Source of the DNA: Parafrankia discariae
GTDB taxonomy: Bacteria > Actinomycetota > Actinomycetes > Frankiales > Frankiaceae
Direction: 5' to 3'
NCBI RefSeq assembly: GCF_000373365.1
Contig: NZ_KB891228.1
Location: 1 to 53,090 of the forward strand
Length of the DNA: 53,090 nt
In this document: piece after piece, positions 1-8,766 of the stretch
Layout of the letters: each line of letters opens with the position of its first letter
Position numbering within the stretch: the stretch's first letter is position 1
Position numbers and translations under genes: made by a program
The notes under the pieces: model-generated
Database searches by the model: none
The model's input: only the letters and a program-made list of their open reading frames with translations
What the model was told of the DNA's origin: nothing

Positions 1-213
1 CTTGAACATCTTCGGTCGCCAGCGGTTCTCCTCCGCGCGCCGCTGGGCGTCCGCTGCCCGGTAGTTCGCGTTACCCCCGTTGCGCGTCACCTCGCGGCTG
101 ATCACCGATTGGCTGCGATGCAGCAGCACCCCGATCGCCCGATGCGACAACTCCGCCGCCAGCCCCCTGGAGATCGACTCCCGATCCTCCAAGGTCAACT
201 CCACGCCCCGCAC
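1..213 (-). mobile_element. IS30-type transposase, N-terminal fragment cut by window edge
   Basis: Read on the minus strand from a GTG at 213, 71 codons stay open to the window edge. They give the typical start of IS30-family transposases: LTLEDRESISRGLAAELS, a helix-turn-helix with RSQSVISREVTRNGG, then YRAADAQRRAEENRW. A stop codon lies five codons upstream of the GTG. The DDE catalytic domain would lie outside the window, so whether the element is intact cannot be judged. A second GTG at 204 is an alternative start. No terminal inverted repeat was identified to the right. Confidence 0.8.
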
Positions 214-977
214 CCAGCCCTCCGATCAGCAGATCACCCTTCTACCAGGGCTGATGCACTGATCGCCTGAGACCACCGTCTCCACTCAGATAAGAGGCCC
301 ACAAAAGAGAACAAGGAGTCGATGCAGGAATCATGACGCACGTCACCGTTTCAACCAGTGGCCAAGTCTTGGGCTCTGCCGAAAGGCAGGATCTTCCAGT
401 TGAGGTGATCCGCGTCGACGGCCAGATCACGGCACTGGATCCCGAAGGCGGCCGAGACCCGCGTACGGCGAGCCGGACTGGGCTGGAGGCCGTCGGCGCA
501 CTTCCGGCGGGCACCGTCGCGGACGCGATCTACCCCCACTCCGGCGCGCGGCCCGACGGCTGTCGGGCCGCCAGCGCAAGGGCGCCACACGCTGAAAGCG
601 GCCTTCCGACGTTCTCGGACGGATACGACGCGATCGTCGGGGAGCACCGACTCGCACCAGTCGGCTGTGTCCGGGCCGGTTGGTGGTACCTGGCCGTTCC
701 GCAGTACGATTCTGAGCGGAAAGCTGCAGCTCAGACACATGATGACCGCTCGCACGGTGGTCCGTCGGCCAGCCGGGATCCATCGGCCGGCCAAGGATCC
801 GCCGCACAGACAGCCGCCGTCGGTGCAGTGCGCCGAATCCCCCGATCGGCGTCGGACGCGCCGACGGCGGCGCTGGCGGCGGGGGCCACTGGGTGCGACG
901 CAGTTGCAAGCCGGAGCGGTCGGGCGGCACCGCCCATACCCGGGGGACGGCGCGGCTCGACCTGTCTGACACGCGTG
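214..977. other. 764-nt stretch without a recognisable gene
   Basis: This lies between the IS30 fragment and the DUF6986 gene. The downstream reading frame stays open upstream to position 333, but its translation here has no recognisable family features and none of the conserved DUF6986 start. Reverse-strand frames are also open and featureless, as expected at this GC content. It may hold decayed sequence left by IS activity and the promoter of the downstream gene. No tRNA, hairpin terminator or repeat stood out. Confidence 0.4.
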
Positions 978-2270
978 ATGGAGACGACGCCCCGCCGTTG
1001 GCCTGACACTGAGGTCGTGCCGACGCTGTCCGACGACACCATTGCCGCGCTCACCGCGGACCTCGCCCCGCTCGACGCCGACCTGACCACCCGCTTCCCC
1101 GGCGATCCGGGCACCCGCCAGTCAGTCCACACCTGCTACCTGCCCGCCGACCGGCTGCACCCGGACGTCGTCCTCGAGTGGGGGGAAGCCGCCCGGGAGG
1201 CACTGCGCCGCCATGCGCCGGATCCCGATGCCCTGGCCGCCGCGACGGCCGGCGACTCCGACCCGGCGATCGCCGCTTCCGTCTATGCGCACGTCGTACA
1301 GGCGCTTACCGTCGAGCCGATCCAGGACCTGCGGGTCGATCTCGAGGACGGGTACGGGACCCGCCCGGACGAGGTCGAGGACGCCGACGCCGTGCAGGCG
1401 GCGCAGGCCCTGTGCACCGCGGCGGCGGCCGGCGCACTGCCCGTCTCCTACGGGCTGCGCCCCAAGTCGCTGGAACCCGCCGTGCGGGCTCGAGGGCTGC
1501 GCAGCCTTGACCTCTTCCTCACCACCCTCGTGGGTGAGGGCGGTGAGGACGGCCCGCCACCCGGCCTCGTCGTGACCCTGCCGAAGGTCAGCGCGCCTGA
1601 GCAGGTGGTCGTGTTCAGCGACGTCCTAGCCGAGCTGGAACGGCAGCTCGGTATCCCGCCGATCGCGCTGGAGATTCAGGTCGAGACGCCTGCCGCGGTC
1701 CTGAGCCTGCCGGGGCTGGTAGCTGCCGCACCGGAGCGTCTGACCGGGCTGCACGTGGGCACCTACGACTATTCCGCGGCGCTCGGGATCGCCGCCGAAC
1801 ACCAGGCCAGCGATCATCCGGCGGTCGAGCTTGCCACGGCGCTGATGCAGCTCGCCGCGGCGGGCACTGGGATCCGCGTCGCCGACGGCTCGTCCAACGT
1901 GCTGCCGGTGGGACGGGCCTCCGATGTGCGCTCCGCGTGGCGCCGGCATGCCGGACTGGTCCGCCGGGCCTGGTCGAGGGGTCTCTACCAGGGGTGGGAT
2001 CTGCACCCCGGCCAGCTCGTCAGCCGGCACGCGGCGGTGGCGGGCTGCCTGCTCACCGGGCTGCCCGAGGCGCTGCGGCGGCTGTCGGACTACGCGTCCG
2101 CCCGCACCTCGGGATCAGTCGCGGACGAGCCGGCGACGGCGCGGGCGCTCGCCGGCCACGTGCTGCGCGCGGTGGACGCCCGCCTGCTCGACGACGCGCG
2201 GTTGCGAGCCGCGGGTCTCGACGAGGCGATCGTCGCCCGCCTCGGAGGCCGGTCGCAGGTCCCACACTGA
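978..2270 (+). CDS. DUF6986 family protein, HpcH/HpaI aldolase / citrate-lyase-like
   Basis: The protein has 430 aa from the ATG at 978. This start was chosen because the conserved family sequence begins about there (TLSDDTIAALTADLAPLDADL), although the frame is open further upstream and no clear ribosome site is seen. The sequence RVDLEDGYGTRPDEVEDAD and the later LEIQVETPAAV followed by GLHVGTYDYSAALGIA resemble the acidic metal-binding strands of the malate synthase / citrate-lyase-beta TIM-barrel superfamily. A C-terminal segment with GWDLHPGQLVSRHAA ends the fold. It converges on the purine-degradation operon with a 25-nt gap. A role on glyoxylate or a ureidoglycolate-derived C2 unit is inference from the fold and context; no substrate is established. 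Confidence 0.75.
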   Translation: METTPRRWPDTEVVPTLSDDTIAALTADLAPLDADLTTRFPGDPGTRQSVHTCYLPADRLHPDVVLEWGEAAREALRRHAPDPDALAAATAGDSDPAIAASVYAHVVQALTVEPIQDLRVDLEDGYGTRPDEVEDADAVQAAQALCTAAAAGALPVSYGLRPKSLEPAVRARGLRSLDLFLTTLVGEGGEDGPPPGLVVTLPKVSAPEQVVVFSDVLAELERQLGIPPIALEIQVETPAAVLSLPGLVAAAPERLTGLHVGTYDYSAALGIAAEHQASDHPAVELATALMQLAAAGTGIRVADGSSNVLPVGRASDVRSAWRRHAGLVRRAWSRGLYQGWDLHPGQLVSRHAAVAGCLLTGLPEALRRLSDYASARTSGSVADEPATARALAGHVLRAVDARLLDDARLRAAGLDEAIVARLGGRSQVPH

Positions 2271-2295
2271 CCCGCCGGGCCGCTGCCGCGCCGGC

Positions 2296-2622
2296 TCAGC
2301 TGCCGCGGTACGTGGAGTAGCCGTAGGGCGCTAGTAGGAGGGGCACGTGATGATGGTCGGCCGGCTCCCGAATGACGAAGACGATCGCCACCTCGGGGTA
2401 GAAGGTCGAATGCCCCGTGGTGTCGAACACCAGGCGCCAGGCGCCGGTGCGGTCCGCTGGCAGGTCGCCGACGCGCCCGTCGTCGTCGGTCACCGCCTGG
2501 GCGACCGGGCGCCAGCCCTTGGTAGCGCCGTCAAGGGTGACCGCGGCCCGTTCGAGGCGCACCGGCACGCCGGCGGCCGGCTTCCCGGACGCGGTGTCCA
2601 GCACATGGGTCGACAAGCTCAC
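2296..2622 (-). CDS. uraH: 5-hydroxyisourate hydrolase (transthyretin-like)
   Basis: The 108-aa protein is the usual length for bacterial HIU hydrolase, which converts 5-hydroxyisourate to OHCU in urate breakdown. The family signature is complete: the N-terminal LSTHVLDTASGKPAAGVPV with its active-site His, a central FYPEVAIVF segment, HHHVPLLLAPYGYSTYRGS at the C-terminus, and the terminal YRGS box. It is the last gene of the leftward purine operon, 81 nt after the allantoicase/OHCU decarboxylase gene. It would hand its product directly to the decarboxylase domain encoded just upstream. Confidence 0.95.
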   Translation of the reverse strand: MSLSTHVLDTASGKPAAGVPVRLERAAVTLDGATKGWRPVAQAVTDDDGRVGDLPADRTGAWRLVFDTTGHSTFYPEVAIVFVIREPADHHHVPLLLAPYGYSTYRGS

Positions 2623-2703
2623 TCGCGTCGCCCTCCCCGGCTCGCCGCCGGGGTACCCGTCGGCGACCCACTCGTCGCTTCGCCACGACCCGGGAGCCGG
2701 GCG

Positions 2704-4266
2704 TCAGGCGCCGGTGATCAGATGGCGCAGCCGCAGCGCGGTGATCTCCGCCTGCTGACCGGCCGCCACCCGCAGCTCGGTCCCGGGGTCGTTCGCCATC
2801 CTCTCCCGGAGCAGCTCCAACATCTCCTGTGCGCCACGCCCCGCCGCGCGGACGAGGAAGATGAAACCGAAGCGGTCCTCGTATTCGGCGTTCCCCTCGG
2901 CGAAGGCCGTGCGGACGTCCTCGCTCGCCTGATCCAGGGCGGCCTGCTCCCGGCGGGGGGCGTCGAGGGAGACGACCGTGGCCCGCGAGGACGTCGGCGG
3001 CGTCGGCGCGGGTGCCGGGCGCTCGCCGATCCGCGGATGCGCGGTGAACGCCTCCAGCCAGGCGGTTTCGGGCAGGTTCCACCACTCCTGCTCGGCGGCG
3101 GGCAGCAGCGCGGTGAGGGTGCCGAAGGGCCGGCGGGCCACGACGGCGTCCGCCCAGTCCTCGGAGCCGCAGCAGGCCAGCAGTTCCTCACGGGCCGCCG
3201 CGGGCGTCAGGGAGTCGAACCAGCGCATGGCCAGCGACTCGCGTCCCGCCTCGGTCGGCGCGCCGACCAGCCGCAACCGGGCGAGACCGCCGTCCGGGAC
3301 CGCGTCCACCCGCACGTGCGTGGCCTCGACCGGCACCTCCAGGTCGAACAGGTGTCGGGTGTTCGGCTGGACCCGGGTGCGCGGCAGCAGCGGCCGCCAG
3401 TCGGTGATCGCCGACAGCGCGTCCGCGGCCAGGTCGTCGTCGCCGGTCGTGGGTGCGTTCGCGGCCCACAGCGCGACGGCGCGCGGCGCGTTGCCGCGGA
3501 AGTGCCTGGTGTCGACCTCGGCCCGCACGACGGTCCCCTCGGTGGCCAGCCGCACGACCGCCCAGTCGTGTCCCGGCCCACGGCGGCGGCGGGTTTCCCA
3601 GCCCTCCCCCATCGCCCGGGCGTCGCCGGAGGCGTTCAGGTTGTGCCGGTCGCCGTAGTGCATGTCGCTGGCGGCGACCACGACGCCGCCCAGGTAGGCG
3701 GCGGCCAGGTCGGAGGTGACCCGGTCGAGCAGCCGCGGATCGGGCACGACGACGCCGTGCACCCGCAGCCGGGCGACTCCCCCGTCCGGGTGGATCGTCA
3801 GCCGCAGGTGACTGATCCGGAACCGGCCCTCCGCCGACACGGGCAGGACGTTGACGGCGTCCGCGGCGACCGGGGTGCGGGCGACGAGGGGCACCCAGGT
3901 CACCGAGTCCTCGGCGACCTCCTCGGCGGACGGGTAGCCGGCGAGGGTGGCCCCGTGCAGCTCGACCGACTCCGGGGCGTTGCCGGTGAAATGGGTCGTG
4001 TCCACGGTCACCGCGTGCACGATGCCGGGGGCGCCGAGGCGGACGATCGCCCAGTCCGCCGCCGGCAGGTCGCGGCGGCGGCGGGTCTCCCAGCCGTCGG
4101 TCCACTGACCGCGTTCGGTGAACACCCCCGGGCGGACTATCGGCGGCTCCGCCAGGAGCATCCGCTCGGCGAGCGCGAAGAACTCGTCGTTGACGGCGAC
4201 GACGGACCCGCCGAACCGGGCGGCGGCGAGGTCGACGAGGTTCGTCAGGTCGGGCGCGTCGGTCAT
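2704..4266 (-). CDS. alc: Fused allantoicase and OHCU decarboxylase
   Basis: The 520-aa protein starts at the ATG at 4266, preceded by a good AAGGAG site; the frame is open 21 codons further upstream but without such support. Residues about 5-340 are a two-repeat allantoicase: each half has a GWETRRRR motif and DT.HFxGNAP, at roughly 75-120 and 225-270. This enzyme splits allantoate to ureidoglycolate and urea. Residues about 343-520 are a complete OHCU decarboxylase (UraD) with FTAHPRIGER carrying the catalytic His near 411, then NAEYEDRFGFIF and ELRVAAGQQ. UraD converts OHCU to S-allantoin. The fusion thus joins non-consecutive steps of one pathway, with allantoinase between them. Both halves look intact. 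Confidence 0.93.
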   Translation of the reverse strand: MTDAPDLTNLVDLAAARFGGSVVAVNDEFFALAERMLLAEPPIVRPGVFTERGQWTDGWETRRRRDLPAADWAIVRLGAPGIVHAVTVDTTHFTGNAPESVELHGATLAGYPSAEEVAEDSVTWVPLVARTPVAADAVNVLPVSAEGRFRISHLRLTIHPDGGVARLRVHGVVVPDPRLLDRVTSDLAAAYLGGVVVAASDMHYGDRHNLNASGDARAMGEGWETRRRRGPGHDWAVVRLATEGTVVRAEVDTRHFRGNAPRAVALWAANAPTTGDDDLAADALSAITDWRPLLPRTRVQPNTRHLFDLEVPVEATHVRVDAVPDGGLARLRLVGAPTEAGRESLAMRWFDSLTPAAAREELLACCGSEDWADAVVARRPFGTLTALLPAAEQEWWNLPETAWLEAFTAHPRIGERPAPAPTPPTSSRATVVSLDAPRREQAALDQASEDVRTAFAEGNAEYEDRFGFIFLVRAAGRGAQEMLELLRERMANDPGTELRVAAGQQAEITALRLRHLITGA

Positions 4267-4362
4267 GCCTACGGGCTCCTTCTGCTCGGGCTGTTCAGGC
4301 GGACAGGACGGGCGGCTGGACACGGGCACAGGCCCGCGACGAGCCGGGGCGTGGCTGGTGGG

Positions 4363-5790
4363 TCACCGGGCGAGCAGCCGGCCGCGTGCGGGCCGGTCGC
4401 CGTCCGCCCGCCGGCCCCGCAGGTAGGTCGCCAGAACGACGCCGTCAAGCGTTCGCCCAGCGTAGGGCGTGAGCGGATGGCGGTGGCGCAGCAGGGACGG
4501 TTCGACGACGAACGTGGCGTCGGGGTCGAAGACCACCAGGTCGGCATCGGCGCCGACGGCGATGCGTCCCTTGGTGCCACTCGGCGCGGAGCCCGCCCCG
4601 CCGGTGCCCGGTCCCGGGGTACCCAGCCCTGGGGCACCCAGTCCGACCAGGTCGGCGGGGCCGGAGCACATCCACCGGACGACGTCGGTGAGGCGGTGCC
4701 CGCGACGGCGCGCCTGGGTCCACACCGCGGCCAGTCCCAGCTGGATGGAGGCGATGCCACCCCAGGCCGTCCCGAAGTCACCGGTCTCGACGGACTTCAG
4801 CTCCGGGGTGGCCGGCGAGTGATCGGTGACGACGCCGGCGAACAGGCCGGCGGCCAGCCCGTCCCAGAGCCGGTCCAGGTTCGCGCGTTCCCGGATGGGT
4901 GGCGCGCACTTGAAGACGGTGGCCCCGTCGGGGACCTCCTCGGCGGTGAAGGTCAGGTAGTGCGGGCAGGTCTCAACGGTCATGGGCAGGCCGGCCTCGC
5001 GGGCGGAGACCACGTCGTCGAGGGCCCGGGCCGCCGCCAGGTGCAGGACGTGCAGGCGCGCGCCGGTCGAGGCGGTGAGCGCCGCGAGCGAGGCCACCGC
5101 GGCCTGCTCGGCGGCCGGCGGGCGGGAGCGCAGCCAGCTCGCGAACGTGCGGCCCGCCACCTCGGGCGCCTCGGCGAGCACGGAGGGTGACTCGGCGTGG
5201 ACGACGGTGAGGGCGTCCATCCGGGCGGTGTGCCGGGACGCCGCGGCGAGCACGTCGAGGCTCACGTGCGGGAACTCCTCGACCCCCGAGGGCGCCAGGA
5301 ACGCCTTGAACCCGAACACTCCGGCGTCGTGCAGCGCGGCGAGGTCGGCGCGCCGGCGGGCGTCGGCGCCGATGATTCCGCCCCAGAAGCCGACGTCGAC
5401 GGCGACCTGGCCCTCGGCCGCCGCCCGTTTGGCGGTCAGCGCGTCCAACGAGGTGGTGGGGGGGATCGAGTTCAGCGGCATGTCGATGATCGTTGTCACG
5501 CCGCCGGCCGCCGCGGCCCGGGTGGCGCTGGCGAAGCCCTCCCATTCCGTCCGGCCGGGCTCGTTGACGTGGACATGCGTGTCGACGACGCCGGGCATGA
5601 GCACGAGGTCACCGAGATCGGTGACGGCGACGCCCGGCGGTACCTCGCCCGGCGCGGTGATCGCGGTGATCCGGCCGCCGGCGACGTGGACGGCCGCGGG
5701 GCGCTCACCGTCGGGCAGTACGACCCGACGCGACCGGATCACCTCGACGGAGTCCGGCGGCGCCGCGGCGCCGGCCTGTCCACCACTCAT
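4363..5790 (-). CDS. allB: Allantoinase
   Basis: The 475-aa protein is a cyclic amidohydrolase that opens the hydantoin ring of allantoin to give allantoate. The metal motif DTHVHVNEPGRTEWEGF is near the N-terminus. GFKAFL supplies the carbamylated lysine, VVHAES and LHVLHLA carry further ligands, and VVTDHSPA carries the catalytic Asp. The ATG at 5790 was chosen, with GGGGAG upstream, although an in-frame ATG exists at 5850 inside the preceding gene. A Gly/Pro/Thr-rich loop (LGAPGLGTPGPGTGG) sits near residues 380-400. The gene lies 25 nt behind the xanthine dehydrogenase large subunit in the same operon. Confidence 0.95.
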   Translation of the reverse strand: MSGGQAGAAAPPDSVEVIRSRRVVLPDGERPAAVHVAGGRITAITAPGEVPPGVAVTDLGDLVLMPGVVDTHVHVNEPGRTEWEGFASATRAAAAGGVTTIIDMPLNSIPPTTSLDALTAKRAAAEGQVAVDVGFWGGIIGADARRRADLAALHDAGVFGFKAFLAPSGVEEFPHVSLDVLAAASRHTARMDALTVVHAESPSVLAEAPEVAGRTFASWLRSRPPAAEQAAVASLAALTASTGARLHVLHLAAARALDDVVSAREAGLPMTVETCPHYLTFTAEEVPDGATVFKCAPPIRERANLDRLWDGLAAGLFAGVVTDHSPATPELKSVETGDFGTAWGGIASIQLGLAAVWTQARRRGHRLTDVVRWMCSGPADLVGLGAPGLGTPGPGTGGAGSAPSGTKGRIAVGADADLVVFDPDATFVVEPSLLRHRHPLTPYAGRTLDGVVLATYLRGRRADGDRPARGRLLAR

Positions 5791-5815
5791 CCGCGTCTCA
5801 TCTCCCCAGGCTGCC

Positions 5816-8155
5816 TTATTCCCCAGTGGGAGACCCCCCAGGGGGAGCACCGCCCAACGGCGGTACGGCGAGATCGACGAGGTCCACCGGGCGCACCGGG
5901 ACCCGGCGCAGGTCCCGCCCGACCGCCGCCCGGACGGCGGCGAGGACCGCGGCGGTCGCCGTGCAGGTCGGGGTCTCCCCGACGCCCTTGACCCCGTAGG
6001 GCGCGTCCGGCTGCGGGTAGGTGAGCGCCACGAAGTCCAGCATGGGGACGTCCGCGGCGGTGGGCAGCAGGTAGTCGTGCAGGGTCGGGTTGGTCACCAC
6101 GCCGTCCACGGTCACCAGCTCCTCCATCACCGCCAGTCCGAGGCCCTGGGCGGTGCCGCCCTCGACCTGCCCGCGCAGTGACAGCGGATTCAGCACGGTG
6201 CCACAGTCCTGCGCGAGCGCCATCGACACGACGTGGACGAGCCCGAGGTCGAGGTCGACGTCGACCACGGCCCGGTGCGCCGCGGCGGCGAAGGCCACGT
6301 GCGGATCACCTTGGCCGGCTACGTCCAGGGCGGTCGTGCGCCGGTGATGGAAGGTGTGTTCGGCCTCGACCGGGCCCTCGGCGAGCGCCTCGGCCAGCGT
6401 GAGCCGGGTCCCCGTCTCGGCGCCGACGATCTCGCCCCCGGCGATCACCAGGGCGCGCCGGGGGGCCTCGACGACCTCCGGCGGCAGACCCAGCCGACGC
6501 GCGACCCGGGCCAGCAGCCGGTCGATCACCGCCACGCACGCACCACGCACCGCGCCGCCGCTCATCCACGTCTGCCGGGACGCGCTCGTCGACCCGGCGC
6601 TGCCCACCCCGGTGTCGGCGGGGAGCAGCACGACCTCGTCGACGCCGAGCTCGGTGCGCGCGATCTGCCCGGCGACCGTGACGAATCCCTGCCCGACCTC
6701 GGCGCACGCGCTGTGGATCGTGGCGGCCGGCCGGCCGCCCGCGTCGAGCTCGAGCCGCGCCCGCGCGGTGGAGGAGTCGTCGAAGCCCTCGGAGAACAGC
6801 AGGTTCTTGTAGGCCAGGGCGTATCCGACGCCGCGGCGGACCCGGGCGACGTCCGCGTGCGCGCCGCGTCCCCCGGGACGGGCTGTCACCGGAGAGGCCG
6901 CGGTGAGCGCCGCCGGCAGCGGGCGGGCCGCGACCGCCTCGATCGCCTCCCGCGCCGGCAGCGGCGGTCCGAGGACCTGACCGGTGGGCAGGACGTCGCC
7001 GGGCCGCAGCGCGTTGCGCACCCGCAGCTCGACCGGGCCGATCCCGAGGCGGTCGGCGAGCCGGTCCATCTGCGCCTCGTGCCCGATCGTGACCTGGGGA
7101 ACCCCGAATCCGCGCATCGCCCCGCACGGTGGGTTGTTGGTGCGCACGACGAGCCCGTCCAGCCGCGCGTTCGGCACCCGGTACGGGCCGGCGGCGTGCG
7201 TGACGGCGTTGGCGATCACCGCGGGTGACGACGAGGCGTACGCCCCACCGTCCATGATGATCCGCGCGTGCACGCTGACCAGGTCACCCGCCGCGGTCGC
7301 GGTGTGGCGGAACCACATCCGCGCGGGATGGCGGTGCGGGTGGCCCAGGAAGGACTCGACCCGGTCGTAGGCGATGCGGACCGGCGTCCCGGTGGCCCGG
7401 GCGAGCAGCGCGCCGTGGACCTGCAGCGTGACGTCCTCACGGCCGCCGAACGCGCCGCCGACACCGGCCAGTTCGAGCCGGACCAGTTCCTCGGGCAGTC
7501 CCAGGCAGGCGGCGATCTGCTCGCGGTCGGAGTGCAGCCACTGGGTGGCCAGCCGCAGGTCGACCCCGCCGTCGGCGGCCGGCACGACCAGCGCCGCCTC
7601 GGGCGCGAGGAAGGCCTGGTCCTGCATGCCGACGAGGTAGCTGTCCTCGACGACCACCGGGCCGGCCGCGTCGGGATCTCCGTGTCTCAGGGTGATCTCA
7701 CGGAACACGTTGCCGTCCGGGTGGAGCGGTGGGGCACCGAGCCCCGCGGCCACCTCGGGATCGACGACGGGTGGCAGCGGCTCGTACTCGACCTCGACGG
7801 CCGCCAGCGCGCGCCGGGCGGTCGGCGCGTCGACCGCGGCGACGACCGCGACCGGCTCGCCGGCGTAGCGGGTCTCGGTCGCGGCGAAGACCGGCTGGTC
7901 GGCCACGATGAGGCCGTAGGTCGCCACGCCGGGGACGTCCACCGCCGTCACCACGGCGGCGACACCCGGGATGCGCCGGGCCGCGGCGGTGTCGAGGCGG
8001 CGGATGCGCGCCCGCGGGTGGGGCGAGCGCAGGGTCCGGGCGTGCAGCATGCCGGGGATGCTGAGGTCGCCGGCGTAGGCGAACGTCCCGTCGGCCTTGG
8101 CCGGCCCGTCGGGCCGGGGCGCCGACCCCCCGACGCCTCGCGCCCGGCCGGTCAT
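5816..8155 (-). CDS. xdhA: Xanthine dehydrogenase, molybdenum-binding subunit
   Basis: This 779-aa subunit is the catalytic molybdopterin subunit of a three-subunit xanthine dehydrogenase, oxidising hypoxanthine and xanthine. Visible family motifs are QDQAFLAPEA, GGAFGGREDVTLQ, PCGAMRGFGVPQ and, near the C-terminus, GVKGVGETP with the catalytic Glu. The ATG overlaps the stop of the 2Fe-2S subunit gene as ATGA, which sets the start even though the frame is open far upstream inside that gene. Symbols follow the E. coli scheme (A = Mo, B = FAD, C = FeS). Related aldehyde oxidase-type enzymes have the same layout, but the allantoin genes downstream favour xanthine as substrate. Confidence 0.93.
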   Translation of the reverse strand: MTGRARGVGGSAPRPDGPAKADGTFAYAGDLSIPGMLHARTLRSPHPRARIRRLDTAAARRIPGVAAVVTAVDVPGVATYGLIVADQPVFAATETRYAGEPVAVVAAVDAPTARRALAAVEVEYEPLPPVVDPEVAAGLGAPPLHPDGNVFREITLRHGDPDAAGPVVVEDSYLVGMQDQAFLAPEAALVVPAADGGVDLRLATQWLHSDREQIAACLGLPEELVRLELAGVGGAFGGREDVTLQVHGALLARATGTPVRIAYDRVESFLGHPHRHPARMWFRHTATAAGDLVSVHARIIMDGGAYASSSPAVIANAVTHAAGPYRVPNARLDGLVVRTNNPPCGAMRGFGVPQVTIGHEAQMDRLADRLGIGPVELRVRNALRPGDVLPTGQVLGPPLPAREAIEAVAARPLPAALTAASPVTARPGGRGAHADVARVRRGVGYALAYKNLLFSEGFDDSSTARARLELDAGGRPAATIHSACAEVGQGFVTVAGQIARTELGVDEVVLLPADTGVGSAGSTSASRQTWMSGGAVRGACVAVIDRLLARVARRLGLPPEVVEAPRRALVIAGGEIVGAETGTRLTLAEALAEGPVEAEHTFHHRRTTALDVAGQGDPHVAFAAAAHRAVVDVDLDLGLVHVVSMALAQDCGTVLNPLSLRGQVEGGTAQGLGLAVMEELVTVDGVVTNPTLHDYLLPTAADVPMLDFVALTYPQPDAPYGVKGVGETPTCTATAAVLAAVRAAVGRDLRRVPVRPVDLVDLAVPPLGGAPPGGSPTGE

Positions 8156-8766
8156 GCCCACCCGGGCGAGTCGCCCCGCCCAGCCTGATCGCCCCGCCCA
8201 GCCTCGCCGTCCTGCCCAGCCGCCCCGCCCAGCCCCGTCCTGCCTCCCCGCCTCGCCGGGCCGCTCCGCCCAGCCAGGCCGCCCCGCCCCGCCTGGACGG
8301 CGCGGACCGCCTCGAGGATGCGGCCGTACCCGGTGCACCGGCAGATGTTGCCCGCCAGCGTCTCCCGGATCTCCTCCTCGTCGGCGCCCGGCCGGCGGGC
8401 GAGCAGGTCGGTCACCGCCACCACCAGGCCCGGCGTGCAGAAGCCGCACTGGACCGCCCCGTGCGCGACGAAGGCGGCGCGCACCGCGGCGGCCGGCCCG
8501 CCCGGCCCCAGCCCGGCCACGGTCACCACACGGGCGTCGGCGGCGTCGGCGGCGAGGATGGTGCAGGCCGTGACCAGCCGACCGTCCAGCAGCACCGAGC
8601 AGGCCCCGCACCGGCCCTGCTCGCAGGCGTCCTTCACCGAGGTGACGTCAAGCCGCTCCCGCAGGACCGTCAGCAGCGACTCCTCGAGCCGGGCCCCGGT
8701 CACGGCGCGCTGGGTGCCGTCGATGCTCAGGTGGTAGGAGAGTCTGCCGGGCACGTCGCCGCTCAC
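8152..8766 (-). CDS. xdhC: Xanthine dehydrogenase, 2Fe-2S subunit
   Basis: The 204-aa subunit starts at a GTG that overlaps the FAD-subunit stop (GTGA). It has both iron-sulfur clusters: the plant-ferredoxin type CEQGRCGACSVLLDG with a later Cys, and the helical type CGFCTPG followed by CRCTGY. It passes electrons from the molybdenum site to FAD. The conserved domain ends around residue 155. The remaining ~50 residues are a Gly/Arg/Ala repeat tail (AGRGGLAGRSGPARRGG and so on) that ordinary XDH small subunits lack. Confidence 0.93.
   Translation of the reverse strand: MSGDVPGRLSYHLSIDGTQRAVTGARLEESLLTVLRERLDVTSVKDACEQGRCGACSVLLDGRLVTACTILAADAADARVVTVAGLGPGGPAAAVRAAFVAHGAVQCGFCTPGLVVAVTDLLARRPGADEEEIRETLAGNICRCTGYGRILEAVRAVQAGRGGLAGRSGPARRGGRTGLGGAAGQDGEAGRGDQAGRGDSPGWA

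Noticed and set aside
333-977. N-terminal extension of the DUF6986 protein
   Set aside because: The 215 extra residues lack conservation and the family start aligns at 978; the frame is merely open.
2347-5190. 947-codon open frame on the plus strand
   Set aside because: It is antisense to the HIU hydrolase, allantoicase/UraD and allantoinase genes and its translation is Arg/Gly/Pro-rich without family features; a GC-skew shadow.
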